Source: an uncultured Flavobacteriales bacterium (GTDB taxonomy: Bacteria; Bacteroidota; Bacteroidia; Flavobacteriales_D; Crocinitomicaceae). From it: a stretch of 44,801 nt of DNA. Below the pieces are notes generated by a model, which was not told where the DNA came from, did not search any database, and worked only from the letters and a program-made list of their open reading frames with translations. The number at the start of each line of letters is the position of its first letter. Within the stretch, counting starts at the first letter, position 1. The stretch covers positions 1 through 44,801 of the forward strand of contig CAIOSO010000036.1 of NCBI GenBank assembly GCA_903860985.1, given 5' to 3'. Shown one piece after another: positions 31,469 to 40,615 of the stretch. The position numbers and the translations under genes were made by a program.

Positions 31469-33355
31469 ATGACAAATATGTTTCATCCTTCTGGAAAATC
31501 AGGGATTCCGGAATACAAATTATTCAGCCACATGGCAAAAAGTATTGAAATGCAGGGAGCTGCAGATTTTGATTGGGAAGCGTTACAATTAGACGGTTAC
31601 ACTCAAATCGAAAGATCAGAATTATCTGATGTTTACGAAAAAACCTTAACTTCTATCAACGAGAAAGAAGTAATTCAAGGTACAGTTGCACTATTAAACA
31701 AGAAAGAAGTAATCATTAACATTGGTTACAAATCTGAAGGTGTTATTGCAGCAAACGAATTCCGTTACAATCCAGATTTAAAAGTTGGAGATGTAGTTGA
31801 TGTGTATGTAGAATGTCGCGAGGACAAAACTGGTCAGCTAGTTGTTTCTCACCGTACAGCTCGTATGCACAGCGCGTGGATTCGTGTGAACGATGTATTA
31901 CGTACAGGTGAAATCATTACTGGTTTCGTTAAATGTCGTACGAAAGGTGGATTAATCGTTGATGTATTTGGTATTGAAGCATTCTTACCAGGTTCTCAAA
32001 TTGATGTGAAACCAATTCGTGATTACGATATTTACGTTGGTAAAAACATGGAGTTCAAAGTTGTGAAAATCAATGAAGAGTTCCGTAACGTAGTTGTTTC
32101 TCACAAAGCGCTTATCGAAGCGGAATTAGAAGAACAGAAAAAACAAATCATCTCTGGATTAGAAAAAGGACAAGTATTAGAAGGTATTGTGAAGAACATT
32201 ACTTCTTATGGTGTGTTCATCGATTTAGGTGGTGTAGATGGATTGATTCACATTACAGACCTTTCTTGGGGGCGCGTTTCGCATCCTGAAGAGATGTTAG
32301 AATTGGATCAAAAAATCAACGTGGTTATTCTTGACTTTGATGATGATAAAAAACGCATCGCATTAGGATTGAAACAATTGCAACCACATCCATGGGATTC
32401 ATTAGATACAAACATCGCTATTGGTGACAAAGTAACTGGTAAAGTTGTTGTCATGGCAGATTACGGTGCATTTATTGAAATCGCTGCAGGTGTAGAAGGA
32501 TTGATTCACGTATCTGAAATGAGTTGGTCTCAACACTTACGTTCTGCACAAGACTTCATGAAAATTGGAGATAGCGTAGAAGCAGTTGTTTTGACATTAG
32601 ACCGCGAAGAGCGTAAAATGTCTTTAGGTATCAAACAATTGATGCCAGATCCATGGAATGATATCGAAACGAAATATGCAGTTTCTTCACGTCACATGGC
32701 GAAAGTACGTAACTTCACAAACTTCGGTGTATTTGTTGAGTTAGAAGAAGGAGTTGATGGATTGATTCACATCTCTGACCTTTCTTGGCAAAAGAAAATC
32801 AAACATCCATCTGAATTCTGTAAAGTAGGTGAAGAAATGGAAGTTGTTGTATTGGAAATCGATCGCGATAACCGTCGTATTTCTTTAGGACACAAACAAT
32901 TGGAAGAAAATCCATGGGATGTGTTTGAAGCAACTTTCGCTGAAGGCACTGTACACAGTGGAACAATCATCGATATGAAAGACAAGTCTGGTATCGTTGC
33001 GCTTCCTTACGGTGTTGAAGGAATTTGTCCTGCTAAACACTTGAAAAAAGAAGATGGTTCTAACGCTAAATTGGAAGAAATCCTTGACTTTAAAGTAATC
33101 GAGTTCAACAAAGACGCGAAGAAAATCGTTCTTTCTCATACACGCATGTTTGAAGAAGGTGAAGACAAACCAACCATGACTAAATCTGGCAAGAAATCAG
33201 CCGGAGGAAGTGGAAGTGGTAACGGCGGAAACGGCGGAAACGGAAATTCAACCGATCAAGCAGTGAAAGCAATTAACCAAAACACGGAAAAATCAACCTT
33301 AGGTGATTTAGGTGGATTGGCTGAATTGAAACAAAAAATGGAAAAAGGCGAATAA
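31469..33355 (+). CDS. rpsA: 30S ribosomal protein S1
   Basis: A 628-residue protein made of about six S1 RNA-binding repeats. Clear copies are around EVIQGTVALLNKKEVIINIGYKSEGVI, GEIITGFVKCRTKGGLIVDVFGIEAFLPGSQID, GQVLEGIVKNITSYGVFIDLGG, GKVVVMADYGAFIEIAAGVEGLIHVSEMSW and AKVRNFTNFGVFVELEEGVDGLIHISDLSW. A diverged sixth repeat follows. The C-terminus has a glycine/serine/asparagine linker (SAGGSGSGNGGNGGNG) and a short helix. S1 helps mRNA bind the ribosome, which matters in a phylum with few Shine-Dalgarno sites. ATG at 31469 is used. An internal ATG at 31535 (MAKSIEMQG) is an alternative start that would remove 22 residues not conserved in the family. Confidence 0.95.
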   Translation: MTNMFHPSGKSGIPEYKLFSHMAKSIEMQGAADFDWEALQLDGYTQIERSELSDVYEKTLTSINEKEVIQGTVALLNKKEVIINIGYKSEGVIAANEFRYNPDLKVGDVVDVYVECREDKTGQLVVSHRTARMHSAWIRVNDVLRTGEIITGFVKCRTKGGLIVDVFGIEAFLPGSQIDVKPIRDYDIYVGKNMEFKVVKINEEFRNVVVSHKALIEAELEEQKKQIISGLEKGQVLEGIVKNITSYGVFIDLGGVDGLIHITDLSWGRVSHPEEMLELDQKINVVILDFDDDKKRIALGLKQLQPHPWDSLDTNIAIGDKVTGKVVVMADYGAFIEIAAGVEGLIHVSEMSWSQHLRSAQDFMKIGDSVEAVVLTLDREERKMSLGIKQLMPDPWNDIETKYAVSSRHMAKVRNFTNFGVFVELEEGVDGLIHISDLSWQKKIKHPSEFCKVGEEMEVVVLEIDRDNRRISLGHKQLEENPWDVFEATFAEGTVHSGTIIDMKDKSGIVALPYGVEGICPAKHLKKEDGSNAKLEEILDFKVIEFNKDAKKIVLSHTRMFEEGEDKPTMTKSGKKSAGGSGSGNGGNGGNGNSTDQAVKAINQNTEKSTLGDLGGLAELKQKMEKGE

Positions 33356-33377
33356 GCTGATTTTCATTCTAAAGATA

Positions 33378-33403
33378 AAAGGGAGGTTCGCCTCCCTTTT
33401 TTT
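33378..33403 (+). terminator. rho-independent terminator of rpsA
   Basis: AAAGGGAGG (33378-33386) and CCTCCCTTT (33391-33399) form a perfect stem with a stable TTCG loop, followed by a T-run, 22 bases after the rpsA stop. Confidence 0.95.
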
Positions 33404-33483
33404 ATGTCCATAAACGTGAAAAAGGTGTTAATAAACTAAAGACATTCGATGTTCGTTAACCGTTTATCAACTAAATAAATACG

Positions 33484-33491
33484 TAAATTTG
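33484..33491 (+). promoter_or_regulatory. -7 promoter element TAAATTTG for the fur run
   Basis: A full match to TAnnTTTG, 13 bases before the ATG at 33505. It is the likely promoter for fur, the STAS gene, purA and the OstA-like gene. No Fur-box-like 19-bp palindrome is apparent next to it. Confidence 0.5.
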
Positions 33492-33504
33492 TTCTGCTGA
33501 AATT

Positions 33505-33951
33505 ATGAACATAACCGAACTTTCAGGTACAGTAAAGGATATTTTTGCGGCCTATCTCGAACAGAATGGACACAGAAAAACCCCTGAGCGCTTTGCTATT
33601 CTAGCAGAGATATATCAATATGAAGGACATTTTGATGTGGAAACACTCTACATTAAAATGAAAAACCACAATTACCGAGTTTCTCGAGCAACACTATACA
33701 ATACCATTGAATTGCTTTTGGCATGTAACTTAGTTACAAAACACCAATTCGGAAAAAACTTAGCGCAATTTGAAAAATCTCACGGTTCAAAACAACATGA
33801 TCATGTTATTTGTACAGATACCGGTGAAGTAATCGAATTTTGTGACCCGCGCATTCAACAAATTAAATCAACCATTGAGGACCTATTCGATGTGAAAATT
33901 CAACATCACTCACTTTATTTTTACGGAATAAAAAACAAGTTAAATTCTTGA
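33505..33951 (+). CDS. Fur family transcriptional regulator
   Basis: A 148-residue metal-dependent repressor. The winged helix is [30 protein letters not shown], with [14 protein letters not shown] as recognition helix. The metal-binding segment [22 protein letters not shown] has the His-Asp-His site, but the second Cys of the usual CxxC structural-zinc pair is Thr here, and no C-terminal CxxC exists. Relatives next to purA in flavobacteria look the same to me, so this is probably a subgroup feature. Whether it senses iron, peroxide or zinc cannot be read. It leads a run in which the STAS gene starts two bases later. Confidence 0.9.
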   Translation: MNITELSGTVKDIFAAYLEQNGHRKTPERFAILAEIYQYEGHFDVETLYIKMKNHNYRVSRATLYNTIELLLACNLVTKHQFGKNLAQFEKSHGSKQHDHVICTDTGEVIEFCDPRIQQIKSTIEDLFDVKIQHHSLYFYGIKNKLNS

Positions 33952-33953
33952 AA

Positions 33954-34286
33954 ATGGAGGTAAGCCTTAAGGATCACATACAGTTTGCTATTTTAACTTT
34001 TGACGGGAAACTTATGTCAGATGTGGATTTGATAAAACCACAAGAACTATTGAAGTCCTTAACCAATTGGAATGTCGTTTTGGATTTGACCAATTTGTCC
34101 TACGTGAATTCTTCTGGAATAGCTTTTTTTATTAAAGTCTTGACACGTGCAAGATTGAATCAAGGGGATGTTGTTGTCATGAACCTCAACGAACAATTAA
34201 CGAAAATTTTTGAACTGACTAAAATCAACCAAGTGTTTCATATGGCAAACACGATGATGGAAGTTGAAGCATACTTTAAAAAATAA
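33954..34286 (+). CDS. STAS domain protein (anti-sigma factor antagonist-like)
   Basis: A 110-residue single STAS domain. Its strands and helices follow the SpoIIAA pattern: FAILTFDGKLMSDVDL, NVVLDLTNLSYVNSSGIAFFIKVLTRA and VVVMNLNEQLTKIFELTKINQVF. The serine pair in YVNSSGIA sits at the regulatory phosphorylation site of this family. ATG at 33954 is chosen over an in-frame TTG six bases earlier. No anti-sigma kinase or sigma factor is next to it, so the partner must lie elsewhere. It is located between fur and purA with gaps of two bases on each side. Confidence 0.85.
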   Translation: MEVSLKDHIQFAILTFDGKLMSDVDLIKPQELLKSLTNWNVVLDLTNLSYVNSSGIAFFIKVLTRARLNQGDVVVMNLNEQLTKIFELTKINQVFHMANTMMEVEAYFKK

Positions 34287-34288
34287 GC

Positions 34289-35560
34289 ATGAAAGTAGAT
34301 GTATTATTAGGATTACAATGGGGTGATGAAGGCAAAGGAAAAATTGTCGATGTTTTAACACCTGATTATGATATTATTGCGCGTTTTCAAGGTGGACCAA
34401 ATGCTGGACACACCTTAGAATTTAATGGCATTAAACATGTGCTTCACACGATTCCCTCCGGGATTTTTCATTCCAATGTGGTCAATCTAGTTGGTAATGG
34501 TGTTGTTATAGATCCTGTGATTTTTAAAGGCGAACTAGACAAATTAGCGCCATTTAACATTGATTTTAAAAATCGCCTGCTGCTTTCAAAAAAAGCACAT
34601 TTGATCTTGCCTACTCATCGACTTTTAGATGCAGCATCAGAAACATCAAAAGGAAAGAATAAAATTGGTTCTACCTTGAAAGGAATCGGTCCAACCTATA
34701 TGGATAAAACAGGAAGAAACGGATTGCGTGTTGGCGATATCTTTTCTCCAAATTTCAAGGAAAAATACGATGCGCTCGTCGAGAAACACGTGGGTATGTT
34801 GAAACATTATGAAGGATTCGAATACGATCTTTCGTTACTAGAGAAACCATGGATGGATGCCCTCGAAACTTTGAAAAATTTGCAAGCGGTTGACAGTGAA
34901 CAGTATTTAAATACCGCATTATTGAACGGAAAACGTGTCCTTGCAGAAGGCGCTCAAGGAACCATGTTGGACATCGATTTTGGAACCTATCCGTTTGTTA
35001 CTTCTTCGAATACGGTGACAGCTGGAACGTGTACTGGACTTGGAATTGCTCCAACACGCATTGGAAAAGTGATTGGTATATTTAAAGCGTACTGTACGCG
35101 CGTTGGAAGTGGACCCTTCCCTACTGAATTAGACGACGAAGTTGGTGAAGAAATTCGCAGAGAAGGACGTGAGTTTGGCGCAACAACTGGACGTCCACGT
35201 CGTTGCGGATGGATTGACCTTGTTCAAATGCGCTATGCGATTATGATCAATGGTGTGACTGAATTATCGATGATGAAAGCGGATATACTTAGTATTTTTG
35301 ACAAAATCAGTGTATGTACTCATTACCTAATTGATGGCGAAAAAGTCTATGATTTCCCTTTTGACGTAAGTGATTTGGAATTCACGCCTGTATATGAGGA
35401 ATTGGAAGGTTGGAACTGTGACTTGACAGAATTATCAGACTATGAATCCGCTCCGGATGCATTAAAAAATTATGTTACCTACTTAGAAGCACAATTAAAC
35501 GTACCAATCAACGTTGTATCTGTGGGACCAGACAGAAAACAAACATTAGCAAATCACTAA
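34289..35560 (+). CDS. purA: adenylosuccinate synthetase
   Basis: A 423-residue enzyme that joins IMP and aspartate using GTP, in the first committed step to AMP. The N-terminal P-loop-like GLQWGDEGKGKIVD carries the catalytic Asp13, and GGPNAGHT has His41. Other conserved parts are GIGPTYMDKTGRNGLRVGD, LAEGAQGTMLDIDFGTYPFVTSSNT (IMP binding), and GATTGRPRRCGWIDLV (aspartate loop). Length agrees with bacterial PurA. It begins two bases after the STAS gene and is followed by the OstA-like gene after one base, so the four genes form one unit. Confidence 0.97.
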   Translation: MKVDVLLGLQWGDEGKGKIVDVLTPDYDIIARFQGGPNAGHTLEFNGIKHVLHTIPSGIFHSNVVNLVGNGVVIDPVIFKGELDKLAPFNIDFKNRLLLSKKAHLILPTHRLLDAASETSKGKNKIGSTLKGIGPTYMDKTGRNGLRVGDIFSPNFKEKYDALVEKHVGMLKHYEGFEYDLSLLEKPWMDALETLKNLQAVDSEQYLNTALLNGKRVLAEGAQGTMLDIDFGTYPFVTSSNTVTAGTCTGLGIAPTRIGKVIGIFKAYCTRVGSGPFPTELDDEVGEEIRREGREFGATTGRPRRCGWIDLVQMRYAIMINGVTELSMMKADILSIFDKISVCTHYLIDGEKVYDFPFDVSDLEFTPVYEELEGWNCDLTELSDYESAPDALKNYVTYLEAQLNVPINVVSVGPDRKQTLANH

Positions 35561-35561
35561 A

Positions 35562-37100
35562 ATGCAACAAAAACCATTCATACAAATTGCGCTCTTCTTG
35601 GGCGCATTTTTTTTGAGTGGAATCGTGCATGCCCAAAAGAAAACCTTGGAACTTCTTCCCGGTTCTGAAAAAATCTATTATGACAGGACTTCTGGACGAC
35701 ACCGACTCGTTGGTACCGTTAGTTTTGCTTACCACGGAAACACCATGTACTGCGATTCTGCGCATTACCAAGACAGAGCGAAAATTGTTCATGCTTATGG
35801 AAATGTACATATTCGGAAAGGCGATGTCAATCTTTACTGTGATTCGCTGTACTACGACGAAGCCAACAAGTACGCAAAACTTTGGGGAGATGTCAAAGTT
35901 CGTGATCAGGAATACAAATTGAGTTCGGACTCACTTGATTACGATGCGAAACGAGGAAGAGCTATCTACCGGAACAAAGGACGGATTGAGTCAATCGTAT
36001 CAAATGAACGCATCACCAGTACACTTGGATATTTCTATCCCAATAATGGAAGCTTCTTTTTTAGTGGAAATGTGGACTACCGAAAAAATGACTTAAACGT
36101 TACCACGGACACACTCCAATTCGCGTATGAACAACAAAAACTGTATTTCTTTGGACCAACAACCATGAAAAACGACAGCATCACCATTTATTGTAAAAAA
36201 GGATGGTTTCATGTGCAAACAGAGGAGGGCGTGCTTTATAAACAAGCCGAGGTCATTCAAAAAACAAGTATCATCAAAGGAGACACCTTGTTTTTAAATA
36301 CAAAATTGAATAATTACGAAGGACGAGGAAATGTATTTTACAAGGATTTCACACAGAATATGGCATTCATGGGGAATCGAGCAAAGTCAAGTAACACCTT
36401 ACATGTGGCGTACATCACTGGAAATACCCTGGCATTTAAAGTGTATGATGGCGACACCTTGTACTTGCATGCGGATAGTTTAATCATGCACAAAGATTCT
36501 TTAAATCGAACAACCGAAACCATCGCTCATCGAAACGTTCGCATGTACAACAAAGGAATGCAAGGAATTTGTGATTCAGCAAGTTACTTCCCGAAATCCG
36601 AAGAACTATTTTTGAAAAGTCAACCGAAAGTATGGGCGGAAAATGCGGAACTTAAAGGAATTTCCATGAAAATATCGATGAAGGACAGTAGCTTGAGGGA
36701 AATCGAAATCATTGATCAGGCCAGCGCAGTGATGGAGATTGATTCAGGAAAATACTATAATCAACTCGCAGGAAGAACCATTACAGCATATTTTGAAAAG
36801 AATGAGTTGATTAAAGCGGATGTCAAAGGAAACGCATGGACCATTTTTTATCCAGAAGAGGAAAAGAAAACAGATTCGAGTCTAGTGAAAATCCGCAAAG
36901 GAATGAATAGACTATATGCCTCTGATTTGTTAGTAGCATTGGACAGCGGAGAAGTAGAGTCGATTACCTACTACGATAAACCTGATGGGATTTTATATCC
37001 GATGGATCAAATCAAAACGGAAGAACAATTTATCAAAGGATTTTCCTGGAATCCACTCTTGAGACCGAAAGACCCCTACTCTATTCGCAAAGATTACTGA
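35562..37100 (+). CDS. OstA/LptA-like outer membrane biogenesis protein
   Basis: A 512-residue exported protein with a signal peptide (MQQKPFIQIALFLGAFFLSGIVHA). It has many consecutive beta strands of the OstA fold with regular D-S-L-x-Y-D and G-x-V turns (SFAYHGNTMYCDSAHY, VHAYGNVHIRKGDVNLYCDSLYYDEANKYAKLWGDVKV). Such proteins form the periplasmic bridge or substrate-binding part of lipopolysaccharide transport. It is about three times as long as E. coli LptA, so it may combine the bridge with an LptD-like N-terminal domain. It shares the operon with purA and ends by overlapping the facing relA/spoT stop by seven bases. Confidence 0.83.
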   Translation: MQQKPFIQIALFLGAFFLSGIVHAQKKTLELLPGSEKIYYDRTSGRHRLVGTVSFAYHGNTMYCDSAHYQDRAKIVHAYGNVHIRKGDVNLYCDSLYYDEANKYAKLWGDVKVRDQEYKLSSDSLDYDAKRGRAIYRNKGRIESIVSNERITSTLGYFYPNNGSFFFSGNVDYRKNDLNVTTDTLQFAYEQQKLYFFGPTTMKNDSITIYCKKGWFHVQTEEGVLYKQAEVIQKTSIIKGDTLFLNTKLNNYEGRGNVFYKDFTQNMAFMGNRAKSSNTLHVAYITGNTLAFKVYDGDTLYLHADSLIMHKDSLNRTTETIAHRNVRMYNKGMQGICDSASYFPKSEELFLKSQPKVWAENAELKGISMKISMKDSSLREIEIIDQASAVMEIDSGKYYNQLAGRTITAYFEKNELIKADVKGNAWTIFYPEEEKKTDSSLVKIRKGMNRLYASDLLVALDSGEVESITYYDKPDGILYPMDQIKTEEQFIKGFSWNPLLRPKDPYSIRKDY

Positions 37101-39334
37101 ATCTCCTCGCCTTCTGCGGAATCCCAACGAGTAACGCGTTGAACACCTTCTACTTCTTCGAATTTTCGGGTTAATTGTTCTAATTGCGCTGTATCATAGA
37201 CCAAGACCTTGATTCTTCCTTCAAATACACCATCGTTGGTTTCAAAGGAAATACTTTTCATGTTGACATGATTCTGCTTAGAGATGATTTCCGTTAAACG
37301 GTTTACCATTCCTAACTGATCAATGCCAACTATTCGTATCGCTGCAATTCGCTCCACTAATTGATCACCTTCCCATTTGGCTTTCAGGCAACGATATGCT
37401 AATTTGGACATCAAATGTACAGCGTTTGGACAGTTGTACCGATGAATTTTAATTCCACTGCTAATCGTTATGAATCCAAAAATCTTATCACCAGGAATTG
37501 GATTACAACACCGAGCCAATTGATAATCAAATCCTTTAAAGTCCTCTCCGATGATAATGGTGTCCTTGTCAGTATTAATTCCTTCGAAGGTTCCTTCTTC
37601 CGGTCCACTATTTATTTTCTTCGATTGAATCTTTCGTTGCGATTGAAGCATGCCGCCAATTACTTCCAATTCACGAAGCTTGGACAGGTCCACTTTTCCT
37701 TTGGCAATTCGAAAATAGAACTCCGTTATGGTAGATATATGAAAATGGTTGGTCAAATACTGAATATTCTCGGAATTCATTCTCACATTGAACTGCTTGA
37801 ATTTTCGTTCGAGAATTTCCTTTCCATCGGAAGCAATCTGCTTGCGTTCTTCATTTAAGGAAGATTTTATCTTTTGCTTCGCTCTTGCTGAAACAACAAA
37901 CTTCAGCCATTCATCGTTTGGCTTTTGCTTTTTAGATGTTAGAATCTCTAATTGATCGCCATTCAACAACTGATAACTTAAAGGCATCAAACGATTGTTC
38001 ACTTTGGCACCAATACAGTGATCCCCGATTTCCGTGTGGATATCGTAAGCGAAATCTAAGATGGTGGAACCTCTGGGTAAGACACGCAATTCTCCTTTTG
38101 GCGTAAAGACATAGATTTCATCATTGAATAAATTCAATTTAAAATCATTGACAAAGTCCAAGGCATTCATATCTGGACTATCCAATAAATCTCGAATTTC
38201 TGCAATCCATCTGTCGAATTTATTCTCGTCCGTTTTTGACTCTTTGTATTTGTAATGTGCTGCTAATCCATGTTCAGCGATTTCGTCCATTCTCTTGGAA
38301 CGAATCTGAACTTCAACCCAACGTCCTTGTGGGGACATCACCGTAGTATGCAAAGACTCATAACCATTTGCACGTGGCGTCGAAATCCAGTCGCGTAAAC
38401 GATCAGGACTAGGTTGGTAAAAATCAGTAACGATACTATAAATACGCCAACAATCTGCTTTTTCTAATTCATACGGCGTATCTACAATGATTCTCAAAGC
38501 AAACAGGTCAAAAACCTCTTCAAAAGGAATGCTTTTGGATTGCATTTTTCGCCAAATAGAAAAAATGGACTTTGGACGTGCTTTGATGTCAAAATGATAT
38601 CCTTGATTTTCTAATTCCTCTTTTATTGGAGCAACAAATCGACGAATAAAGCGATTCCGAACATCCTGTGTGCTTTTTAATTTTGAGTCAATATCCTTGA
38701 AAACCTCTGGTTCGCAGTATTTCATGGACAAATCTTCTAACTCTGTTTTGATGGGATACAATCCCAAACGGTGAGCTAAAGGTGCATAAAGGAAACGTGT
38801 TTCCGATGCGATTTTTAGTTGCTTTTCCACTTTCATACTGGAAAGCGTGCGCATATTATGTAAGCGATCCGCCAATTTGATCAAAACCACCCGGAAATCA
38901 TCGGAAATGGTGAGGATCATTTTACGGAAATTCTCTGCTTGTATGGAGGTGTTTTCATCAAACACTTCCGGAATTTTAGTTAAGCCATCAATGATAGACC
39001 GGACCTTGGAACCGAAAATATCTTCAATATCCTGCAAGGTAATATATGTATCCTCCACTGTATCGTGCAATAAGGCACAGGCCACTGCTATGGGTTCCAA
39101 TCCCATTTCTTCTGCACAAATACGTGCAACAGCTAAAGGATGATAAATATAAGGCTCGCCAGATTTTCGACGCATGTCTTTGTGCGCTTCCAAAGCAATA
39201 TCAAAGGCTTTGCGCACCATTTTTGTCTCCTCGCGACTTCGGTCTTTCATGGCTCTCAATAAACCTTTGAACGCATTTAATATTTCAATGCGTTCTATTT
39301 CAAGATCGATATGCTCGGAGTCGTATGGTTGCAT
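37094..39334 (-). CDS. RelA/SpoT family (p)ppGpp synthetase/hydrolase
   Basis: A 746-residue long RSH enzyme. The HD hydrolase domain has YIYHPLAVA, HDTVEDT and ADRLHNMRTL. The synthetase has KARPKSIFSIWRKM, DLFALRIIVDTPYELEKADCW, YESLHTTV and EVQIRSKRMDEIAEHGLAAHYKYKE. TGS, helical and conserved-cysteine (GFDYQLARCCNPIPGDKIFGFI) regions follow, and an ACT domain ends the protein. The intact HD motifs suggest both synthesis and hydrolysis of (p)ppGpp. Its ATG directly abuts the fumarylacetoacetase stop, and the run starts with ychF, so expression is tied to those genes. Its stop overlaps the facing OstA-like stop by seven bases. Confidence 0.95.
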   Translation of the reverse strand: MQPYDSEHIDLEIERIEILNAFKGLLRAMKDRSREETKMVRKAFDIALEAHKDMRRKSGEPYIYHPLAVARICAEEMGLEPIAVACALLHDTVEDTYITLQDIEDIFGSKVRSIIDGLTKIPEVFDENTSIQAENFRKMILTISDDFRVVLIKLADRLHNMRTLSSMKVEKQLKIASETRFLYAPLAHRLGLYPIKTELEDLSMKYCEPEVFKDIDSKLKSTQDVRNRFIRRFVAPIKEELENQGYHFDIKARPKSIFSIWRKMQSKSIPFEEVFDLFALRIIVDTPYELEKADCWRIYSIVTDFYQPSPDRLRDWISTPRANGYESLHTTVMSPQGRWVEVQIRSKRMDEIAEHGLAAHYKYKESKTDENKFDRWIAEIRDLLDSPDMNALDFVNDFKLNLFNDEIYVFTPKGELRVLPRGSTILDFAYDIHTEIGDHCIGAKVNNRLMPLSYQLLNGDQLEILTSKKQKPNDEWLKFVVSARAKQKIKSSLNEERKQIASDGKEILERKFKQFNVRMNSENIQYLTNHFHISTITEFYFRIAKGKVDLSKLRELEVIGGMLQSQRKIQSKKINSGPEEGTFEGINTDKDTIIIGEDFKGFDYQLARCCNPIPGDKIFGFITISSGIKIHRYNCPNAVHLMSKLAYRCLKAKWEGDQLVERIAAIRIVGIDQLGMVNRLTEIISKQNHVNMKSISFETNDGVFEGRIKVLVYDTAQLEQLTRKFEEVEGVQRVTRWDSAEGEEIQ

Positions 39335-40603
39335 TTATTTCGCGGGTAAAATTTTCGCTTTCACTTCGCCGAATCCGATTCGAACTTCAGCATTTTGACA
39401 GAATCCTCGCATCGTAACAGTGTCACCATCTTGAATGAAACGTCTTTCTGTTCCATCATTCATAGCGAGTGGTTTTGTTCCTTTCCACGCTAATTCCAAC
39501 ATAGAACCAAAGGAATCAGGAGTAGATCCAGAAATTGTTCCAGAACCCATTAAATCTCCACAACGCACATTACATCCGTTCACCGTATGATGTGCTAATT
39601 GTTGGGACATGTTCCAGTACATGTATTTGAAATTCGAGTTGGAAATGATTTTTTCCGTGGTATTTTCCGGAGTCAATCCGACTTCTAATTGAATATCGTA
39701 TGATTTTTTTCCTTCAAACGCGAGGTAAGAAAGGACAGATGGATCTTGTTCTGGTGATTCTACGGCAAATGTTTGTAATGCATCCAAGGTAACAATCCAA
39801 CAGGAAATAGACGAAGCAAAGTTTTTCCCTAGGAATGGTCCAAGTGGAACATATTCCCATTTTTGAATGTCACGTGCTGACCAGTCATTGAATAAGCACA
39901 TTCCGAAAATAAAATCCTCTGCTTCAGTCGTTGAAATAGAATCACCTAAAGGTTTACCATCGTAGGTAATGAACCCCATTTCTAATTCGAAATCAACCTG
40001 ACGAGAAGCGGCAAAAATCGGTGGTTCGTTGTCATCTGGTTTGATTTGTCCTTTTGGACGATGAATATCTTGTCCTGAAATAATCACGGAAGACGAACGT
40101 CCGTGGTATCCAACAGGAATCCATAACCAGTTTGGCAACAAAGCGTTTGCTGGATCACGAAACATGATTCCAACATTTGTCGCGTGTTCTTTGCTTGAAT
40201 AGAAGTCTGTGTAGTCACCAATTTGAACCGGCATACACATGTTCACGTCATTCAACGCAAACAATGCTTTTTGAATCGATTCATTGGAAGCTGAAGCTTG
40301 ATTCTCCGTTGAAAAAAAATCCGATAGAGCCTGACGCAAACGACGTGTGGCCTCTTTTCCTTTTTTCATCATTGGATTTAAAAATTCCTGTGAGAAATCT
40401 TCCGCGGTAAATCCAGTAACTTCCAATTGACCAGATGCTGCAAGAATGGATAAATCAATCACAGTATCGCCTATGCGCGTTCCCACACGCGCTGTGGATC
40501 CACTTGTCGTAAATACTCCAAACGGAAGGTTTTGAATCGGGAAATCAGATCCTTCTGGAACCGAAATCCATGAACGTAAACTTGGATTGTTTGCTGCTAT
40601 CAT
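39335..40603 (-). CDS. fahA: fumarylacetoacetase
   Basis: A 422-residue enzyme for the last step of tyrosine breakdown, splitting fumarylacetoacetate to fumarate and acetoacetate. The family N-terminal SH3-like domain begins near FPIQNLPFGVF. Active-site segments are MPVQIGDYTDFYSSKEHATNVG (metal-binding Asp and catalytic His), VDFELEMGFITYDG (Glu pair), CLFNDWSARDIQKWEYVPLGPFLGKNFASS (Asp), and GDLMGSGTISG. No other homogentisate-pathway genes are present here. It follows ychF after 12 bases and its stop abuts the relA/spoT start. Confidence 0.95.
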   Translation of the reverse strand: MIAANNPSLRSWISVPEGSDFPIQNLPFGVFTTSGSTARVGTRIGDTVIDLSILAASGQLEVTGFTAEDFSQEFLNPMMKKGKEATRRLRQALSDFFSTENQASASNESIQKALFALNDVNMCMPVQIGDYTDFYSSKEHATNVGIMFRDPANALLPNWLWIPVGYHGRSSSVIISGQDIHRPKGQIKPDDNEPPIFAASRQVDFELEMGFITYDGKPLGDSISTTEAEDFIFGMCLFNDWSARDIQKWEYVPLGPFLGKNFASSISCWIVTLDALQTFAVESPEQDPSVLSYLAFEGKKSYDIQLEVGLTPENTTEKIISNSNFKYMYWNMSQQLAHHTVNGCNVRCGDLMGSGTISGSTPDSFGSMLELAWKGTKPLAMNDGTERRFIQDGDTVTMRGFCQNAEVRIGFGEVKAKILPAK

Positions 40604-40615
40604 GTTCTACTTGTA

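Noticed and set aside
37415-37858. 147-codon plus-strand frame inside relA/spoT
   Set aside because: Antisense shadow of the C-terminal regulatory region of RelA/SpoT.
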